44,639 bases of DNA from Streptomyces yangpuensis (GCF_001005295.1 NZ_LBMK01000002.1:1163406-1208044), one strand, 5' to 3'; counted from the stretch's first letter, positions 18,651 through 28,221 are shown. The notes: a model not told the origin generated them from the letters alone. Made by a program: numbers and translations.

Positions 18651-19445
18651 TCAGGGGGTGGGGCCGGGCTGGCAGCGGGGGCACCAGTAGGTGGGACGGT
18701 CGTCCTGGGAGACCCTGCGGACGGGGGTGCCGCAGCGCAGGCAGGGCCGGTCGCGGCGGCCGTAGACGAAGAGCTCCTGGCCGGGCCGGTGGATGCCGGT
18801 GGTGTTGCGGTGGCCCGGCCGGTCGCCGATGTTCGCCGACAGCAGCCGGTGGGACGCGGCCGCCAGCCGCAGCAGCGTGGGCTCGGGAAGGCCGCCGACC
18901 GGCGTCCAGGGCGTGACCTGGGCGAGGAAGCAGAGCTCGCACATGTAGACGTTGCCGATCCCGGCGAGGTTGCGCTGGTCGAGCAGGGCCTCGCCGAGGG
19001 GTCGCTCGGGGGCGGCGAGGAGGTTGGCGGCGGCGCGTGCGGGGTCCCAGTCCGGCCCGAGGATGTCGGGGCCGAGGTGGCCGACGACGCGGTCCTCCTC
19101 GGCGGTGCGGATCAGCTCCAGGACGGGCAGGCGGTAGCCGACGGCCGTGTGCCCGGCGGTGCCGAGGACGGCGCGGATCTCGTGGTCCGGGCCGCCGCGC
19201 CACTTCTGGCCGGCGGCGAAGACGTGCCAGGCGCCGTCCATGCGGAGGTGGCTGTGCAGGGTGAGGCCGCCCTCGAAGCGGGCGAGGAGGTGCTTGCCGC
19301 GCGGGGTGACGTCGAGGGTGACACGGCCGGTGAGGTCCGCGGTGGCGAAGCGGGGGACGCGCAGGTCGCTGCGGGTCAGTTCGCGGCCGGCCAGGACCGT
19401 GTGCAGGCGGGTCGCCGCGCGCCGGATGCTGTCGCCTTCGGGCAT
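18651..19445 (-). CDS. nei: Fpg/Nei family DNA glycosylase/AP lyase (endonuclease VIII type)
   Basis: This 264-residue base-excision enzyme begins MPEGDSIRRAA; the exposed Pro2 and Glu3 are the catalytic residues, and MPEGD rather than MPELP points to Nei over Fpg. The helix-two-turn-helix is seen in LLDQRNLAGIGNVYMCE. The C-terminal zinc finger has CLRC and CPRC. It removes oxidised bases and cleaves the abasic site. Start ATG 19445 is preceded by GGGAG. It sits in a DNA-repair-rich stretch with lhr, recA and recX. Confidence 0.92.
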   Translation of the reverse strand: MPEGDSIRRAATRLHTVLAGRELTRSDLRVPRFATADLTGRVTLDVTPRGKHLLARFEGGLTLHSHLRMDGAWHVFAAGQKWRGGPDHEIRAVLGTAGHTAVGYRLPVLELIRTAEEDRVVGHLGPDILGPDWDPARAAANLLAAPERPLGEALLDQRNLAGIGNVYMCELCFLAQVTPWTPVGGLPEPTLLRLAAASHRLLSANIGDRPGHRNTTGIHRPGQELFVYGRRDRPCLRCGTPVRRVSQDDRPTYWCPRCQPGPTP

Positions 19446-19562
19446 GCTCCCATTCTGGCCCGGGGACGCCCGCCGCGGGCGGCGCCCCCACGGGCCGCAG
19501 GGGACGCGGGCCGGGAGTGACCGGGAGCGGGCGGTGCGGTGGAAGGCGTCCGGAGAAAGGCG

Positions 19563-19598
19563 CGAGCCCCTGCGCCGGAGTGCGGCCGCAGGGGCTCG
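19563..19598 (-). terminator. Hairpin downstream of the lipoprotein gene
   Basis: A perfect 12-bp stem, CGAGCCCCTGCG (19563-19574) and CGCAGGGGCTCG (19587-19598), with a 12-base loop, lies about 80 bp after the lipoprotein stop on the minus strand and before nei. It is a likely terminator separating the two genes. Confidence 0.6.
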
Positions 19599-19610
19599 GT
19601 GGATCATGAA

Positions 19611-19675
19611 GGGCCGAGGGGCCGAGGGGCCGAGGGGCCGAGGGGCCGATGGGGCCGATGGGGCCGATGGGCCCC
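19611..19675. repeat. GGGCCGA minisatellite between lipoprotein gene and nei
   Basis: Five GGGCCGA(G/T) octamers (19611-19650) run directly into GGGGCCGAT nonamers (51-59, 60-68) and a closing GGGCCCC. The array ends five bases before the lipoprotein stop codon (minus strand), so it is transcribed as the start of the 3' untranslated region. Confidence 0.9.
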
Positions 19676-19680
19676 GCTCG

Positions 19681-20367
19681 TCACTTCCAGACGAGGCCCT
19701 TGTTCGGGTAGCTGTAGGGGTTGCCCCAGTACTCGGCGGCGGTGACCTTCGTCTGGGCCGACGGGGCGAGGGCCAGCGCGCAGCTGGTCTGCGTCCGGCC
19801 GTTGGTGAAGCCCTTCGGCAGCGACTCGTTCGCGCACTTCTCGAACTTGCCGATGACCGACACGCGCTGCGCTTCGGTGCCGTCGCCGAGCAGGCCCTTG
19901 ATCTGCGTGACGGAGGAGTACGACAGGTCCGTGGTGCCGGTGTTCTTGACCGAGTAGCGGATGTAGTAGGGGATCATCCCCTTCACCTTGTCGCCGAGCT
20001 TGAGGGGCTCCAGGTCGGCGGGGTCGCCCTGCTCGATCGCGGTGACCGTGAGGGCGATCTGGCCGCCCTTGTTGTTCCCGTAGCTGAACGGCATCTCCGC
20101 AGCCTCGCCGATCTTGAACGTTTGACCGGACTTCGCCGTTCCGTTCGCCCCGGCGGGGGCCTCGCTGCCACCGGTGGTGGCGCTGGGGCTGCCCGCTTCG
20201 GACGGGGCGGTGGCCGAGGGGGACACGGCGCCGGCCGAGGCGGACCCGCTCGGCGGTGCGGGGGCCAGCTCCTCGTTGCCGTTCTTGCAGCCCGTCAGGG
20301 CCAGGGTTCCGGCGACCGCCAGGCCGACCGCGCCGAGGGTGGTGGTACGCATGCTGGTGGTGCTCAC
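19681..20367 (-). CDS. Putative secreted lipoprotein
   Basis: This 228-residue protein has a lipoprotein signal peptide: MSTTSMRTTTLGAVGLAVAG followed by the lipobox L-T-G-C with the lipidated Cys at about position 29. A Ser/Pro/Ala/Gly-rich linker follows. The C-terminal ~140-residue domain (GEAAEMPFSYGNNKGGQIAL, PYYIRYSVKNTGTTDLSYSS) resembles DUF4352-like immunoglobulin-fold domains of secreted actinobacterial lipoproteins. It contains two Cys (FEKCANE, TSCAL) that could pair. Function unknown. The GTG start at 20367 has GGGAG seven bases upstream; the internal ATG at 20352 is also possible. Confidence 0.8.
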   Translation of the reverse strand: MSTTSMRTTTLGAVGLAVAGTLALTGCKNGNEELAPAPPSGSASAGAVSPSATAPSEAGSPSATTGGSEAPAGANGTAKSGQTFKIGEAAEMPFSYGNNKGGQIALTVTAIEQGDPADLEPLKLGDKVKGMIPYYIRYSVKNTGTTDLSYSSVTQIKGLLGDGTEAQRVSVIGKFEKCANESLPKGFTNGRTQTSCALALAPSAQTKVTAAEYWGNPYSYPNKGLVWK

Positions 20368-20521
20368 TCTTCTACTCCCCCATGACTGTGCATCGCCCGT
20401 GCAATGCCTGTGATCATCTTGATAAAGGATGAATAAGCGCCTGTGCCAGCTCAGAGGCGGTCGGCGACAGTCCTGTGACATGTCCAGGACGTGAGCGGAA
20501 CAGTCGGTACCGTTGCGGTGC

Positions 20522-23500
20522 TCAGGAACGCAAGCGCAAACCTCTCGGGGTGGCATGGAAACCGGCCGCCTCCAGGGCCCGGCCCAGGGGCGAGGTCAGG
20601 GCGGCTGCGGCATTGATCCGCTCCACCGTCAGCGCCGGCAGGGTGCCCGCCCGGCAACCGGCGGCCAGCGCGGCGACCGCAGCCGTCAGACGCGGGTCCT
20701 CCGGGCCGGGCCAGGACAGCAGGGTCTTGCCGCCGCGCTCCAGGTACAGGGTGAGCTCCCCGTCCACCAGGACCACCAGGGAGCCCGCCTTGCGGCCCGG
20801 CTTGTGTGTGGCGCCGGCCGGCGGCTCGGGCCAGGGCAGGGCCGCGCCGTACGCGTTCGCCGGATCCGCGGCGGCCAGCACCACCGCCGCCAGCGGGGGC
20901 GGGGTCCGCTCGGCGGCCCGGAGCCGGTCCACCGCGCCGTCCATCGCGAACTGGGCCGCGCCCAGCCCCTCGACCACATAGCCCCGGCGGGCCTGGCCGC
21001 TGTCCTCGAAGGCCGACAGGACGCGGTAGACCGCGCTGAAGCCCCCCTCGACCCCCTCCGCGGCGACCGCGCCGCGCGTCACCACCCCGTGCCGGTCCAG
21101 CAGGGTACGGGCCAGGGCGTGGGCCCGGTGGGTCGGGTCGGCCGCCGGGGGCGGCAGCAGCGACCAGCGCCCGGAGACCGTGGGCGGGCCCGTACGGGAC
21201 ACGGCCGCGCTCAGCGTGCCGTACCGGCCGCGCGGGACGGTACGCCGGGCCCGGTGGGCCGTGGAGCCCGCCGTCCGGCCCGAGCCGAGGACGGAGCGCA
21301 GCGGGGCGAGCGTGTCGTTGGTGAGCCGGCCCGACCAGGCCAGATCCCACACCGCCTCGGAGAGGGCGACGTCCGACACCTCGGGGAAGTCGGCGCGCAC
21401 CGCCTGCGAGATCTGCCGGAAGAACAGGCCGTACCCACCCGAGAGGGCCGTCAGGACGGCCTGCTGCAGAGGGCTCGGCTCCAGCGGGTGCGGCGGCGGC
21501 AGGAGCAGCGGGGCGGCGTCCGCGAGATAGAGCGACACCCAGCCGTCCTTGCCCGGGAGGGCTCCCGCCCCCGCCCAGACCACCTCACCGGTGGTGGTCA
21601 GCTCGTCCAGCAGGCCGGGGGAGTAGTTCGCCACCCGCGACGGCAGGATCAGCCGCTCCAGCGCGGACGCCGGCACCGGGGCGCCCTGGAGCTGCTCGAC
21701 CGCCCGGGCCAGGCCGTCGAGGCCGCGCAGCGCCCCGCCCAGGTGCTGCCACTGCGGCAGGAAGGTGGCCAGCGACGTCGGCGGGACCGGCTCCAGCTCC
21801 TGGCGGAGCGCGGCGAGGGAGCGGCGGCGCAGCCTGCGCAGCACCGTCGCGTCGCACCACTCCTGGCCGATGCCGGCCGGGTGGAACTCGCCCTGCACCA
21901 CCCGCCCCGCCGCCGCGAGACGGTGCAGGGCGCCCTCGGTCACCGCCGCGCCCAGCCCGAAGGCGCCGGCCACGGCGGCCGTGGTGAAGGGCCCGTGGGT
22001 GCGGGCGTACCGGGCCAGCAGGTCCCCCAGCGGGTCCTTGACCGGCTCGGTGAACGCCTCCGGGACACCGACGGGCAGCGCGGTGCCCAGCGCGTCCCGC
22101 AGCCGGCCCGCGTCCTCGACCGCCGCCCAGTGCTCCGCGCCGCCGATCCGGACCCGGATGGCGCGGCGCGCCGCGGCGAGCTCGCGGGCCCAGGCCGGAT
22201 CCGCCCCGCGCGCCGTCAGCTGCTCCTGCGTCAGCGGCCCCAGCAGGCGCAGCAGATCGGCGACCGACTCGGCGTCCTTCGCCCGCCGGTCCTCGGTGAG
22301 CCACTGCAGCTCCCGCTCCAGCTCCTCCAGCACCTGCGCGTCGAGGAGCTCGCGCAGCTCCGCCTGCCCCAGCAGCTCGGCCAGCAGCCGCGAGTCCAGC
22401 GACAGAGCGGCCGCCCTGCGCTCGGCCAGCGGGGAGTCGCCCTCGTAGAGGAACTGGGCGACATAGCCGAAGAGGAGGGAACGCGCGAAGGGGGACGGCT
22501 CCGGGGTGGTGACCTCGACCAGCCGGACCCGGCGCGCCTCGATGTCCCCCATCAGCTCGGTCAGGCCGGGCACGTCGAAGACGTCCTGGAGGCATTCGCG
22601 TACTGCTTCGAGCACGATCGGGAAGGAACCGAACTCCGACGCCACCTGGAGCAGTTGGGAGGCCCGCTGGCGCTGTTGCCACAGCGGGGTGCGGCGGCCC
22701 GGACTGCGGCGCGGCAGCAGCAGGGCACGGGCCGCGCACTCGCGGAAGCGGGAGGCGAACAGCGCGGAGCCACCCACCTGGTCGGTGACGATCCGGTTGA
22801 CGTCGCCGTGGTCGAAGGCGACGTCGGCCGCGCCCAGCGGCGCCTGTTCGTCGTCGAACTCGAAGGCGGGCGCCCCCGCCGGGTCGTGGTCCAGCAGGTC
22901 CATGGAGAGCAGGTCCGCGTCGGGGAGGCGGAGCACGATGCCGTCGTCGGCGTGCATCACCTGTGCGTCCATGCCGTACTTCTCGGCGAGGCGGGAGCCC
23001 AGGGCCAGCGCCCACGGGGCGTGCACCTGTGCGCCGAACGGCGAATGGACCACGACCCGCCAGTCGCCCAGCTCGTCACGGAACCGCTCCACCACGATGG
23101 TCCGGTCGTCCGGTACGTGGCCGCAGGCCTCGCGCTGCTCGGCGAGATACGCCAGCACGTTGTCCGCGGCCCAGGCGTCCAGCCCGGCCGCCACCAGCCG
23201 CAGCCGGGCGTCCTCCTCGGAGAGGGCGCCGAGCTCGCGCAGGAACGCGCCGACCGCGCGCCCCAGTTCCAGCGGTCGGCCCAGCTGGTCGCCCTTCCAG
23301 AACGGCAGCCTGCCCGGCACCCCGGGGGCGGGCGTGACCAGGACCCGGTCGCGGGTGATGTCCTCGATACGCCAGGAGGTGGTGCCCAGCGTGAAGACGT
23401 CACCGACACGGGACTCGTAGACCATCTCCTCGTCGAGCTCGCCGACCCGCCCGCCGCCCTTCTTGGGGTCCGAGCCGGCCAGGAACACCCCGAAGAGCCC

Positions 23501-25111
23501 GCGGTCGGGGATGGTGCCACCGGAGGTGACCGCGAGCCGCTGGGCCCCCGGCCGGCCGGTGACCGTACCCGCCACCCGGTCCCAGACCACGCGCGGCCGC
23601 AGTTCGGCGAAGGCGTCCGACGGATAGCGGCCGGCCAGCATGTCGAGCACCGCCGTGAACGCCGACTCCGGGAGCGCCGCGAACGGCGCCGCCCGCCGCA
23701 CCAGCGCCAGGAGGTCGTCCAGCTGCCAGGTGTCCATCGCGACCATGGCGACCAGCTGCTGCGCCAGGACGTCGAGCGGGTTGGAGGGGACGCGCAGGGA
23801 CTCGATCGCCCCCGCCCGCATCCGCTCGGTGACCACGGCCGCCTGGACCAGGTCGCCCCGGTACTTGGGGAAGACCACCCCGGTGGAGACCGCACCCACC
23901 TGGTGCCCGGCCCGGCCCACCCGCTGCAGCCCGGACGCCACCGACGGCGGTGACTCCACCTGCACCACCAAATCCACCGCGCCCATGTCGATGCCCAGTT
24001 CCAGGCTGGAGGTGGCGACCACGGCCGGCAGCCGGCCCGCCTTCAGGTCCTCCTCCACCAGCGCCCGCTGCTCCTTGGACACCGAGCCGTGGTGCGCCCG
24101 GGCCAGCAGCGGCGGGGCGCCCAGGGCCGAGCCCGACTGGGCCATGACCTCGGCCGGTGACGCGTGCTCGGGCAGCTTCTCGCCGACGGCCCGTTCGTAC
24201 GCGATCTCGTTCAGCCGGTTGCACAGCCGCTCGGCGAGGCGGCGGGAGTTGGCGAACACGATCGTCGAGCGGTGCGCCTGCACCAGGTCCGCGATCCGCT
24301 CCTCGACATGCGGCCAGATCGACGGTCGGTCCCCGCCCTCCCGTCCCTCCGTAGCGGGGGAGCCGCCCACCTCGCCCATGTCCTGCACCGGGACGACCAC
24401 CGACAGGTCGAACTCCTTGGCCGACGGCGGCTGCACGATCTCCACCCTGCCGCGCGGCGCGAGATACCGGGCGACCTCGTCCACCGGCCGGACCGTCGCC
24501 GACAGACCGATCCGGCGAGCCGGACGCGGCAGCAGCTCGTCCAGTCGCTCCAGGGACACGGCGAGGTGCGCGCCGCGCTTGGTCCCGGCGACGGCGTGCA
24601 CCTCGTCCACGATCACCGTCTCGATCCCGGTCAGCGCCTCCCGCGCGGCCGACGTCAGCATCAGGAACAGCGACTCGGGTGTGGTGATGAGGATGTCCGG
24701 CGGCCGGGTGGCCAGCGACCGCCGCTCGGCCGCGGAGGTGTCGCCGGAGCGGATCCCCACCCGGATGTCCGGCTCCGGGAGCCCGAGGCGGACGGACTCC
24801 TGCCGGATCCCGGTCAGCGGGCTGCGCAGATTGCGCTCGACGTCGACGGCAAGGGCCTTCAGCGGCGATACGTACAGGACCCGGCACCGCTTCTTGGACT
24901 CTGCGGGCGGCGGGGTCGAGGCGAGCCGGTCGAGGGCGGCGAGGAACGCGGCCAGGGTCTTCCCGGAGCCGGTGGGCGCCACCACCAGCACGTCCGACCC
25001 CTCCCCGATGGCCCGCCAGGCACCCTCCTGCGCGCTCGTGGGCGTGACGAATGCCCCCGTGAACCACGAGCGGGTCGCGGGGGAGAACGAGTCGAGCGCA
25101 GCGCCTGCCAT
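20522..25111 (-). CDS. lhr: Lhr family ATP-dependent helicase
   Basis: This is a 1529-residue superfamily 2 helicase of the large bacterial Lhr type, close to the ~1500 of the mycobacterial enzyme, a 3'-5' DNA translocase with RNA:DNA unwinding. RecA-like domain 1 has Walker A APTGSGKT (45-52, Lys51), TPESLFLML and DEVH at 169-172. Domain 2 has SSLELGIDMGAVDLVVQ and motif VI QRVGRAGHQ. The winged helix, the Lhr beta-barrel domain and the long C-terminal domain of unknown role (ending LEAAGFHATPRGLRLR) follow. The ATG at 25111 has GGGGG upstream. It is divergent from the AraC regulator with an 80-bp gap. Confidence 0.93.
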   Translation of the reverse strand: MAGAALDSFSPATRSWFTGAFVTPTSAQEGAWRAIGEGSDVLVVAPTGSGKTLAAFLAALDRLASTPPPAESKKRCRVLYVSPLKALAVDVERNLRSPLTGIRQESVRLGLPEPDIRVGIRSGDTSAAERRSLATRPPDILITTPESLFLMLTSAAREALTGIETVIVDEVHAVAGTKRGAHLAVSLERLDELLPRPARRIGLSATVRPVDEVARYLAPRGRVEIVQPPSAKEFDLSVVVPVQDMGEVGGSPATEGREGGDRPSIWPHVEERIADLVQAHRSTIVFANSRRLAERLCNRLNEIAYERAVGEKLPEHASPAEVMAQSGSALGAPPLLARAHHGSVSKEQRALVEEDLKAGRLPAVVATSSLELGIDMGAVDLVVQVESPPSVASGLQRVGRAGHQVGAVSTGVVFPKYRGDLVQAAVVTERMRAGAIESLRVPSNPLDVLAQQLVAMVAMDTWQLDDLLALVRRAAPFAALPESAFTAVLDMLAGRYPSDAFAELRPRVVWDRVAGTVTGRPGAQRLAVTSGGTIPDRGLFGVFLAGSDPKKGGGRVGELDEEMVYESRVGDVFTLGTTSWRIEDITRDRVLVTPAPGVPGRLPFWKGDQLGRPLELGRAVGAFLRELGALSEEDARLRLVAAGLDAWAADNVLAYLAEQREACGHVPDDRTIVVERFRDELGDWRVVVHSPFGAQVHAPWALALGSRLAEKYGMDAQVMHADDGIVLRLPDADLLSMDLLDHDPAGAPAFEFDDEQAPLGAADVAFDHGDVNRIVTDQVGGSALFASRFRECAARALLLPRRSPGRRTPLWQQRQRASQLLQVASEFGSFPIVLEAVRECLQDVFDVPGLTELMGDIEARRVRLVEVTTPEPSPFARSLLFGYVAQFLYEGDSPLAERRAAALSLDSRLLAELLGQAELRELLDAQVLEELERELQWLTEDRRAKDAESVADLLRLLGPLTQEQLTARGADPAWARELAAARRAIRVRIGGAEHWAAVEDAGRLRDALGTALPVGVPEAFTEPVKDPLGDLLARYARTHGPFTTAAVAGAFGLGAAVTEGALHRLAAAGRVVQGEFHPAGIGQEWCDATVLRRLRRRSLAALRQELEPVPPTSLATFLPQWQHLGGALRGLDGLARAVEQLQGAPVPASALERLILPSRVANYSPGLLDELTTTGEVVWAGAGALPGKDGWVSLYLADAAPLLLPPPHPLEPSPLQQAVLTALSGGYGLFFRQISQAVRADFPEVSDVALSEAVWDLAWSGRLTNDTLAPLRSVLGSGRTAGSTAHRARRTVPRGRYGTLSAAVSRTGPPTVSGRWSLLPPPAADPTHRAHALARTLLDRHGVVTRGAVAAEGVEGGFSAVYRVLSAFEDSGQARRGYVVEGLGAAQFAMDGAVDRLRAAERTPPPLAAVVLAAADPANAYGAALPWPEPPAGATHKPGRKAGSLVVLVDGELTLYLERGGKTLLSWPGPEDPRLTAAVAALAAGCRAGTLPALTVERINAAAALTSPLGRALEAAGFHATPRGLRLRS

Positions 25112-25191
25112 GCCCCCATCGTGCACCCGGCCACTGACAACGCTCCGGACCTGGGCAAACGCGCGTCGGCGGCGGGGCGCAGAATGGGGGG

Positions 25192-26055
25192 ATGGGGACG
25201 GAGGACGGCCACCGGGAGTGGGCACGGCACTGGCAGTACCCGGAACTGCCCGGGCTGGATCTGCTGCGCGCCCACTACGTACGCCACACCTTCCCGCGCC
25301 ACGCGCACGACGGCTACGTCATCGCGGCCGTCACCGGCGGCATCGAGGAGGTCGGCCTGCCCGGCCATGTCGTGCGCGCAGGACCGGGCAGCGTGGTCCT
25401 GATCAACCCCGAGGTGCCCCACACGGCGCGCGCCGGGGCGCCCGAGGGCTGGGCGTACGCCACCCTCTACCCCTCCAGCGGCCTGATCGCCGAGGTCGCC
25501 GCCGAGATCGGCGTGCTGCGCGGCACTCCCGGCTTCACCGCCGACATCGTGGCCGACCCGCAGGCCTCGCGCACGATCACCGAGGTGCACCGGGCCGCCG
25601 AGGCCGGGAACGCGCTGGCCGCCGACACCCTCCTGCGGGGCGTGGTCGCCCGGATGCTGACCCGCTACGCCGGGCCGCTGCCCGCCCGTACGGTCCGCGG
25701 CAGCGGCGGCGCCGAAGCGGCGGCGGCCCGGGCCGTGCTGGAGGAGCGCCTGGCCGACCCGCCGTCCCTGGAGCAGCTCGCGGCGGAGCTGGGCACGAGC
25801 CCCTTCGCCCTGCTGCGGGCCTTCCGGGACCGCTACGGGATGCCGCCGCACACCTGGCTGACCGACGCCAGGGTCCGGCGGGCGCGCCGGCTGCTCGACG
25901 CGGGAACCCCGCCAGCGGAGGCGGCGGTCGCCGTCGGCTTCACCGACCAGCCCCACCTGAACCGGCACTTCACCCGCATCGTGGGTGTCCCGCCGGGCGC
26001 CTACCGCCGCGAGCGGGCCGGTCGGGAGGTGTCTCGTCGGTCGAGCCCGGCCTGA
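25192..26055 (+). CDS. AraC family transcriptional regulator
   Basis: The 287-residue protein has an N-terminal cupin-like AraC_binding domain (HTFPRHAHDGYVIAAVTGG ... GSVVLINPEVPHTA, ~25-90) and a C-terminal pair of helix-turn-helix motifs (SLEQLAAELGTSPFALLRAF; AVAVGFTDQPHLNRHFTRIV GVPPGAYR, ~190-275). It lies 77 bp upstream of azlCD in the same direction. This pairing is common in actinobacteria and suggests it controls the exporter. The effector is unknown, perhaps an amino acid. Confidence 0.9.
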   Translation: MGTEDGHREWARHWQYPELPGLDLLRAHYVRHTFPRHAHDGYVIAAVTGGIEEVGLPGHVVRAGPGSVVLINPEVPHTARAGAPEGWAYATLYPSSGLIAEVAAEIGVLRGTPGFTADIVADPQASRTITEVHRAAEAGNALAADTLLRGVVARMLTRYAGPLPARTVRGSGGAEAAAARAVLEERLADPPSLEQLAAELGTSPFALLRAFRDRYGMPPHTWLTDARVRRARRLLDAGTPPAEAAVAVGFTDQPHLNRHFTRIVGVPPGAYRRERAGREVSRRSSPA

Positions 26056-26132
26056 TCGGCAGGACACCTCTGGGCCGCCGGGGCGCAAGAACGTACAAGA
26101 CCCACTCGACGGGCCCCGCGTAGTTTCGGGGC

Positions 26133-26855
26133 GTGGGAGAGAAGCAGCTGGTCACAGAGCCAGAGATACGAGAGACAGCGGCGTCCGGCGGGCGGCCGCG
26201 GGCCGCGGTGGTACGGGACGCGCTCGGGGTCGGCGTCGCCGTCGGCCTGTCCGGGTTCGCCTTCGGCGTGACCGCGGCCGGAGCCGGCATCAGCACCCTG
26301 CAGGCCTGTGTGCTGAGCCTGCTCGTCTTCACCGGGGCCTCGCAGTTCGCCCTGGTCGGGGCGCTGGCCGCGGGCGGGAACCCGTTCACCGCGGCCGCCG
26401 GGGCCTTCTTCCTCGGCACCCGCAACGCCTTCTACGGGCTGCGCCTGTCGCAGCTGCTCCGGCTGCCGCGCGCCGTACGGCCCCTCGCCGCGCACTGGGT
26501 GATCGACGAGACCACCGCCGTGGCGCTGGCCCAGCCCGACCGGAAGTCGGCCCGGCTCGGCTTCACCGTCACCGGGCTCACCCTCTACGCGCTGTGGAAC
26601 ATCACCACCCTGCTCGGCGCGCTCGGTGCCGAGGCCATCGGGGACACCAGGGCCTGGGGGCTGGACGCCGCCGGACCCGCCGTGTTCCTGGCCCTGCTCG
26701 CGCCGATGCTGAGGACGGCCACCGAACGGGCGGTCGCCGCGCTCGCGCTCGTCCTCGGGCTGGGGTTCCTGCCGGTGCTGCCCGCCGGGGTGCCCGTGCT
26801 GATCGCGGCCCTGGCCGCCCCCGTCGTGCTGTGGATGAAGGGACGCCGCTCGTGA
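26133..26855 (+). CDS. azlC: AzlC family branched-chain amino acid exporter, large subunit
   Basis: A 240-residue membrane protein of about seven to eight helices. The AzlC signature is visible in SGFAFGVTAAGAGISTLQA, FTGASQFALVGALAAGG and AAGAFFLGTRNAFYGLRL. AzlC/AzlD (LIV-E family, like BrnFE and YgaZH) export branched-chain amino acids or analogues. The stop overlaps the azlD GTG by four bases. TAGTTT (26121-26126) lies six bases before the GTG start, so the mRNA may be leaderless. Confidence 0.92.
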   Translation: MGEKQLVTEPEIRETAASGGRPRAAVVRDALGVGVAVGLSGFAFGVTAAGAGISTLQACVLSLLVFTGASQFALVGALAAGGNPFTAAAGAFFLGTRNAFYGLRLSQLLRLPRAVRPLAAHWVIDETTAVALAQPDRKSARLGFTVTGLTLYALWNITTLLGALGAEAIGDTRAWGLDAAGPAVFLALLAPMLRTATERAVAALALVLGLGFLPVLPAGVPVLIAALAAPVVLWMKGRRS

Positions 26856-27160
26856 ACGTCTGGATCGCCATCGGGCTCACCGTCGTCGGCTGCTACGCCG
26901 TGAAGTACGCGGGGCTGCTCGTCCCGGCCGGGGCCCTGGAGCGGCCCCTGGTGCGCCGGCTGGCCGCCCTGCTGCCGGTCGCGCTGCTGGCCGCGCTCAC
27001 GGCCCAGCAGACCTTCAGCACCGGGTCCGCGCTCGTCGTCGACGCCCGTGCCGCCGGGCTGGCCGCCGCCGGGCTCGCGCTGCTGCTGCGGGCGCCGTTC
27101 CTGGTCGTGGTCGCGGCTGCCGTCGTCGTCACCGCGGGGGTACGGGCCCTGGGCGGCTGA
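26852..27160 (+). CDS. azlD: AzlD family branched-chain amino acid exporter, small subunit
   Basis: A 102-residue membrane protein with four hydrophobic segments (VWIAIGLTVVGCYAVKYAGL, LAALLPVALLAALTAQQTF, AAGLAAAGLALLLRAPFLVV, VVVAAAVVVTAGV), matching AzlD, the small partner of AzlC. Start GTG overlaps the azlC stop (GTGA). The 3' end overlaps the convergent cyclase-fold gene by 32 bp. Confidence 0.9.
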   Translation: MNVWIAIGLTVVGCYAVKYAGLLVPAGALERPLVRRLAALLPVALLAALTAQQTFSTGSALVVDARAAGLAAAGLALLLRAPFLVVVAAAVVVTAGVRALGG

Positions 27161-28139
27161 CCTGCGCCGGCAGGCGGCCGTACGCCCGCAGGGTCAGCAG
27201 CGCCTCCAGCGTGGCGATCGGCCGCCGCTCCAGGGAACTGCCCGGCGCCCAGGCCTCGCGGCGGACCGGCCAGCCGCCGTCCTGCTGCTGCGCGGCGGCC
27301 AGGAAGTCCAGCGAACGGCGCATCTCCTCGTCCGTGAACCAGCCGCGGGCCAGCGACTCGGGCCGCCGCGCGAAGTCGTGCGGGAACAGCTGCTCGCCCG
27401 GCGCGTAGCCCGGCGCCGGCGGGAAATCCGTCCGCCGCCGCGGATCGAGGACCACGAGCCGCTGCTCGCGCACCAGCCGTCCCAGCCGGTCCGCGGCCGT
27501 CGCCGCGCGGGCCCGGTCGGGGACGCCGTCGAGGAAGGCCACCGCGCTCTGGAGCTCGTACGGATGCGACCGGTGCAGGTTCTCGACCCGGTCCCAGCAG
27601 AAGTCCGTGGCCCGGAAGAGCCAGGCGTGCCAGACGCGGTTGCGGTGCAGCAGGCCGACGACCGGGCCGGTGGTCAGGAGCTCGCCCGGCGGGTGGTCGT
27701 GCACCGGGTGGTACGGGGCCGCGGGGTAGTCGCGCGGCGACGGGAAGACGACCGGAAGCGCGCCCTCCGGGGTGGAGACGCCTGTCAGGTGCCGGCAGAG
27801 CCGCTCGATCCGCTGCCCGGCGCAGCGGCCCAGGCTGTCCAGCACGCGCAGGGCGTGCGCGGTGTGCAGGGGCTGGCTCAGCGGGCCGCGCAGATCCGGG
27901 TCGAGCGCGTGACCGTAGCCGCCGTCGGGGTTGAGGTACGAACCGAGGGCGGTGTCCACCGGGTCGGCGTCCCCGCCGAGGAAGTGGAACGCGAACCGCC
28001 GCTGTTCCAGCACACGGGCCGTGAGCCAGACGAACCGCTCGGCGCGGGCGAGGTCGGGCTGCGGGAAGTGGGGGGCGTGCGGGCTGTGTGGGGGGTGCGG
28101 GGCGGGCGGGCTCTGTGGGGAAGCTTCGTCTCCGGGCAT
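27129..28139 (-). CDS. Hypothetical protein with prenyltransferase/squalene cyclase-like repeats
   Basis: The 336-residue protein reads like an alpha/alpha-barrel of the terpenoid cyclase/prenyltransferase superfamily. It has DGGYGHALDPDLRG near residue 70, LQSAVAFLDGV, and a QW-like AAAQQQDGGWPVRREAW near the end. It lacks the DxDD or DxDTT acid motif needed for cyclisation, so a structural or binding role is as likely. No signal peptide; the N-terminus is a His/Pro-rich repeat (HPPHSPHAPHFPQ). I start at ATG 28139 rather than the longer frame to 28223. Function unknown. Confidence 0.7.
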   Translation of the reverse strand: MPGDEASPQSPPAPHPPHSPHAPHFPQPDLARAERFVWLTARVLEQRRFAFHFLGGDADPVDTALGSYLNPDGGYGHALDPDLRGPLSQPLHTAHALRVLDSLGRCAGQRIERLCRHLTGVSTPEGALPVVFPSPRDYPAAPYHPVHDHPPGELLTTGPVVGLLHRNRVWHAWLFRATDFCWDRVENLHRSHPYELQSAVAFLDGVPDRARAATAADRLGRLVREQRLVVLDPRRRTDFPPAPGYAPGEQLFPHDFARRPESLARGWFTDEEMRRSLDFLAAAQQQDGGWPVRREAWAPGSSLERRPIATLEALLTLRAYGRLPAQVSRPGPVPPR

Positions 28140-28221
28140 GCGTGCAAGGTAGGGCGCGGTGATGCGGGGGCGCGGGGCGAACGGCGCCGGTGCACTCTCC
28201 CGGGGGCGGGATACTGGGGGC

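Noticed and set aside
19611..19675. Short repeats considered as CRISPR or an origin iteron set
   Set aside because: Units are 8-9 bp without spacers; simple slippage repeat.
20513..23953. 1146-codon plus-strand frame
   Set aside because: Antisense to lhr; composition is Arg/Gln/Gly-rich without any recognisable motif.
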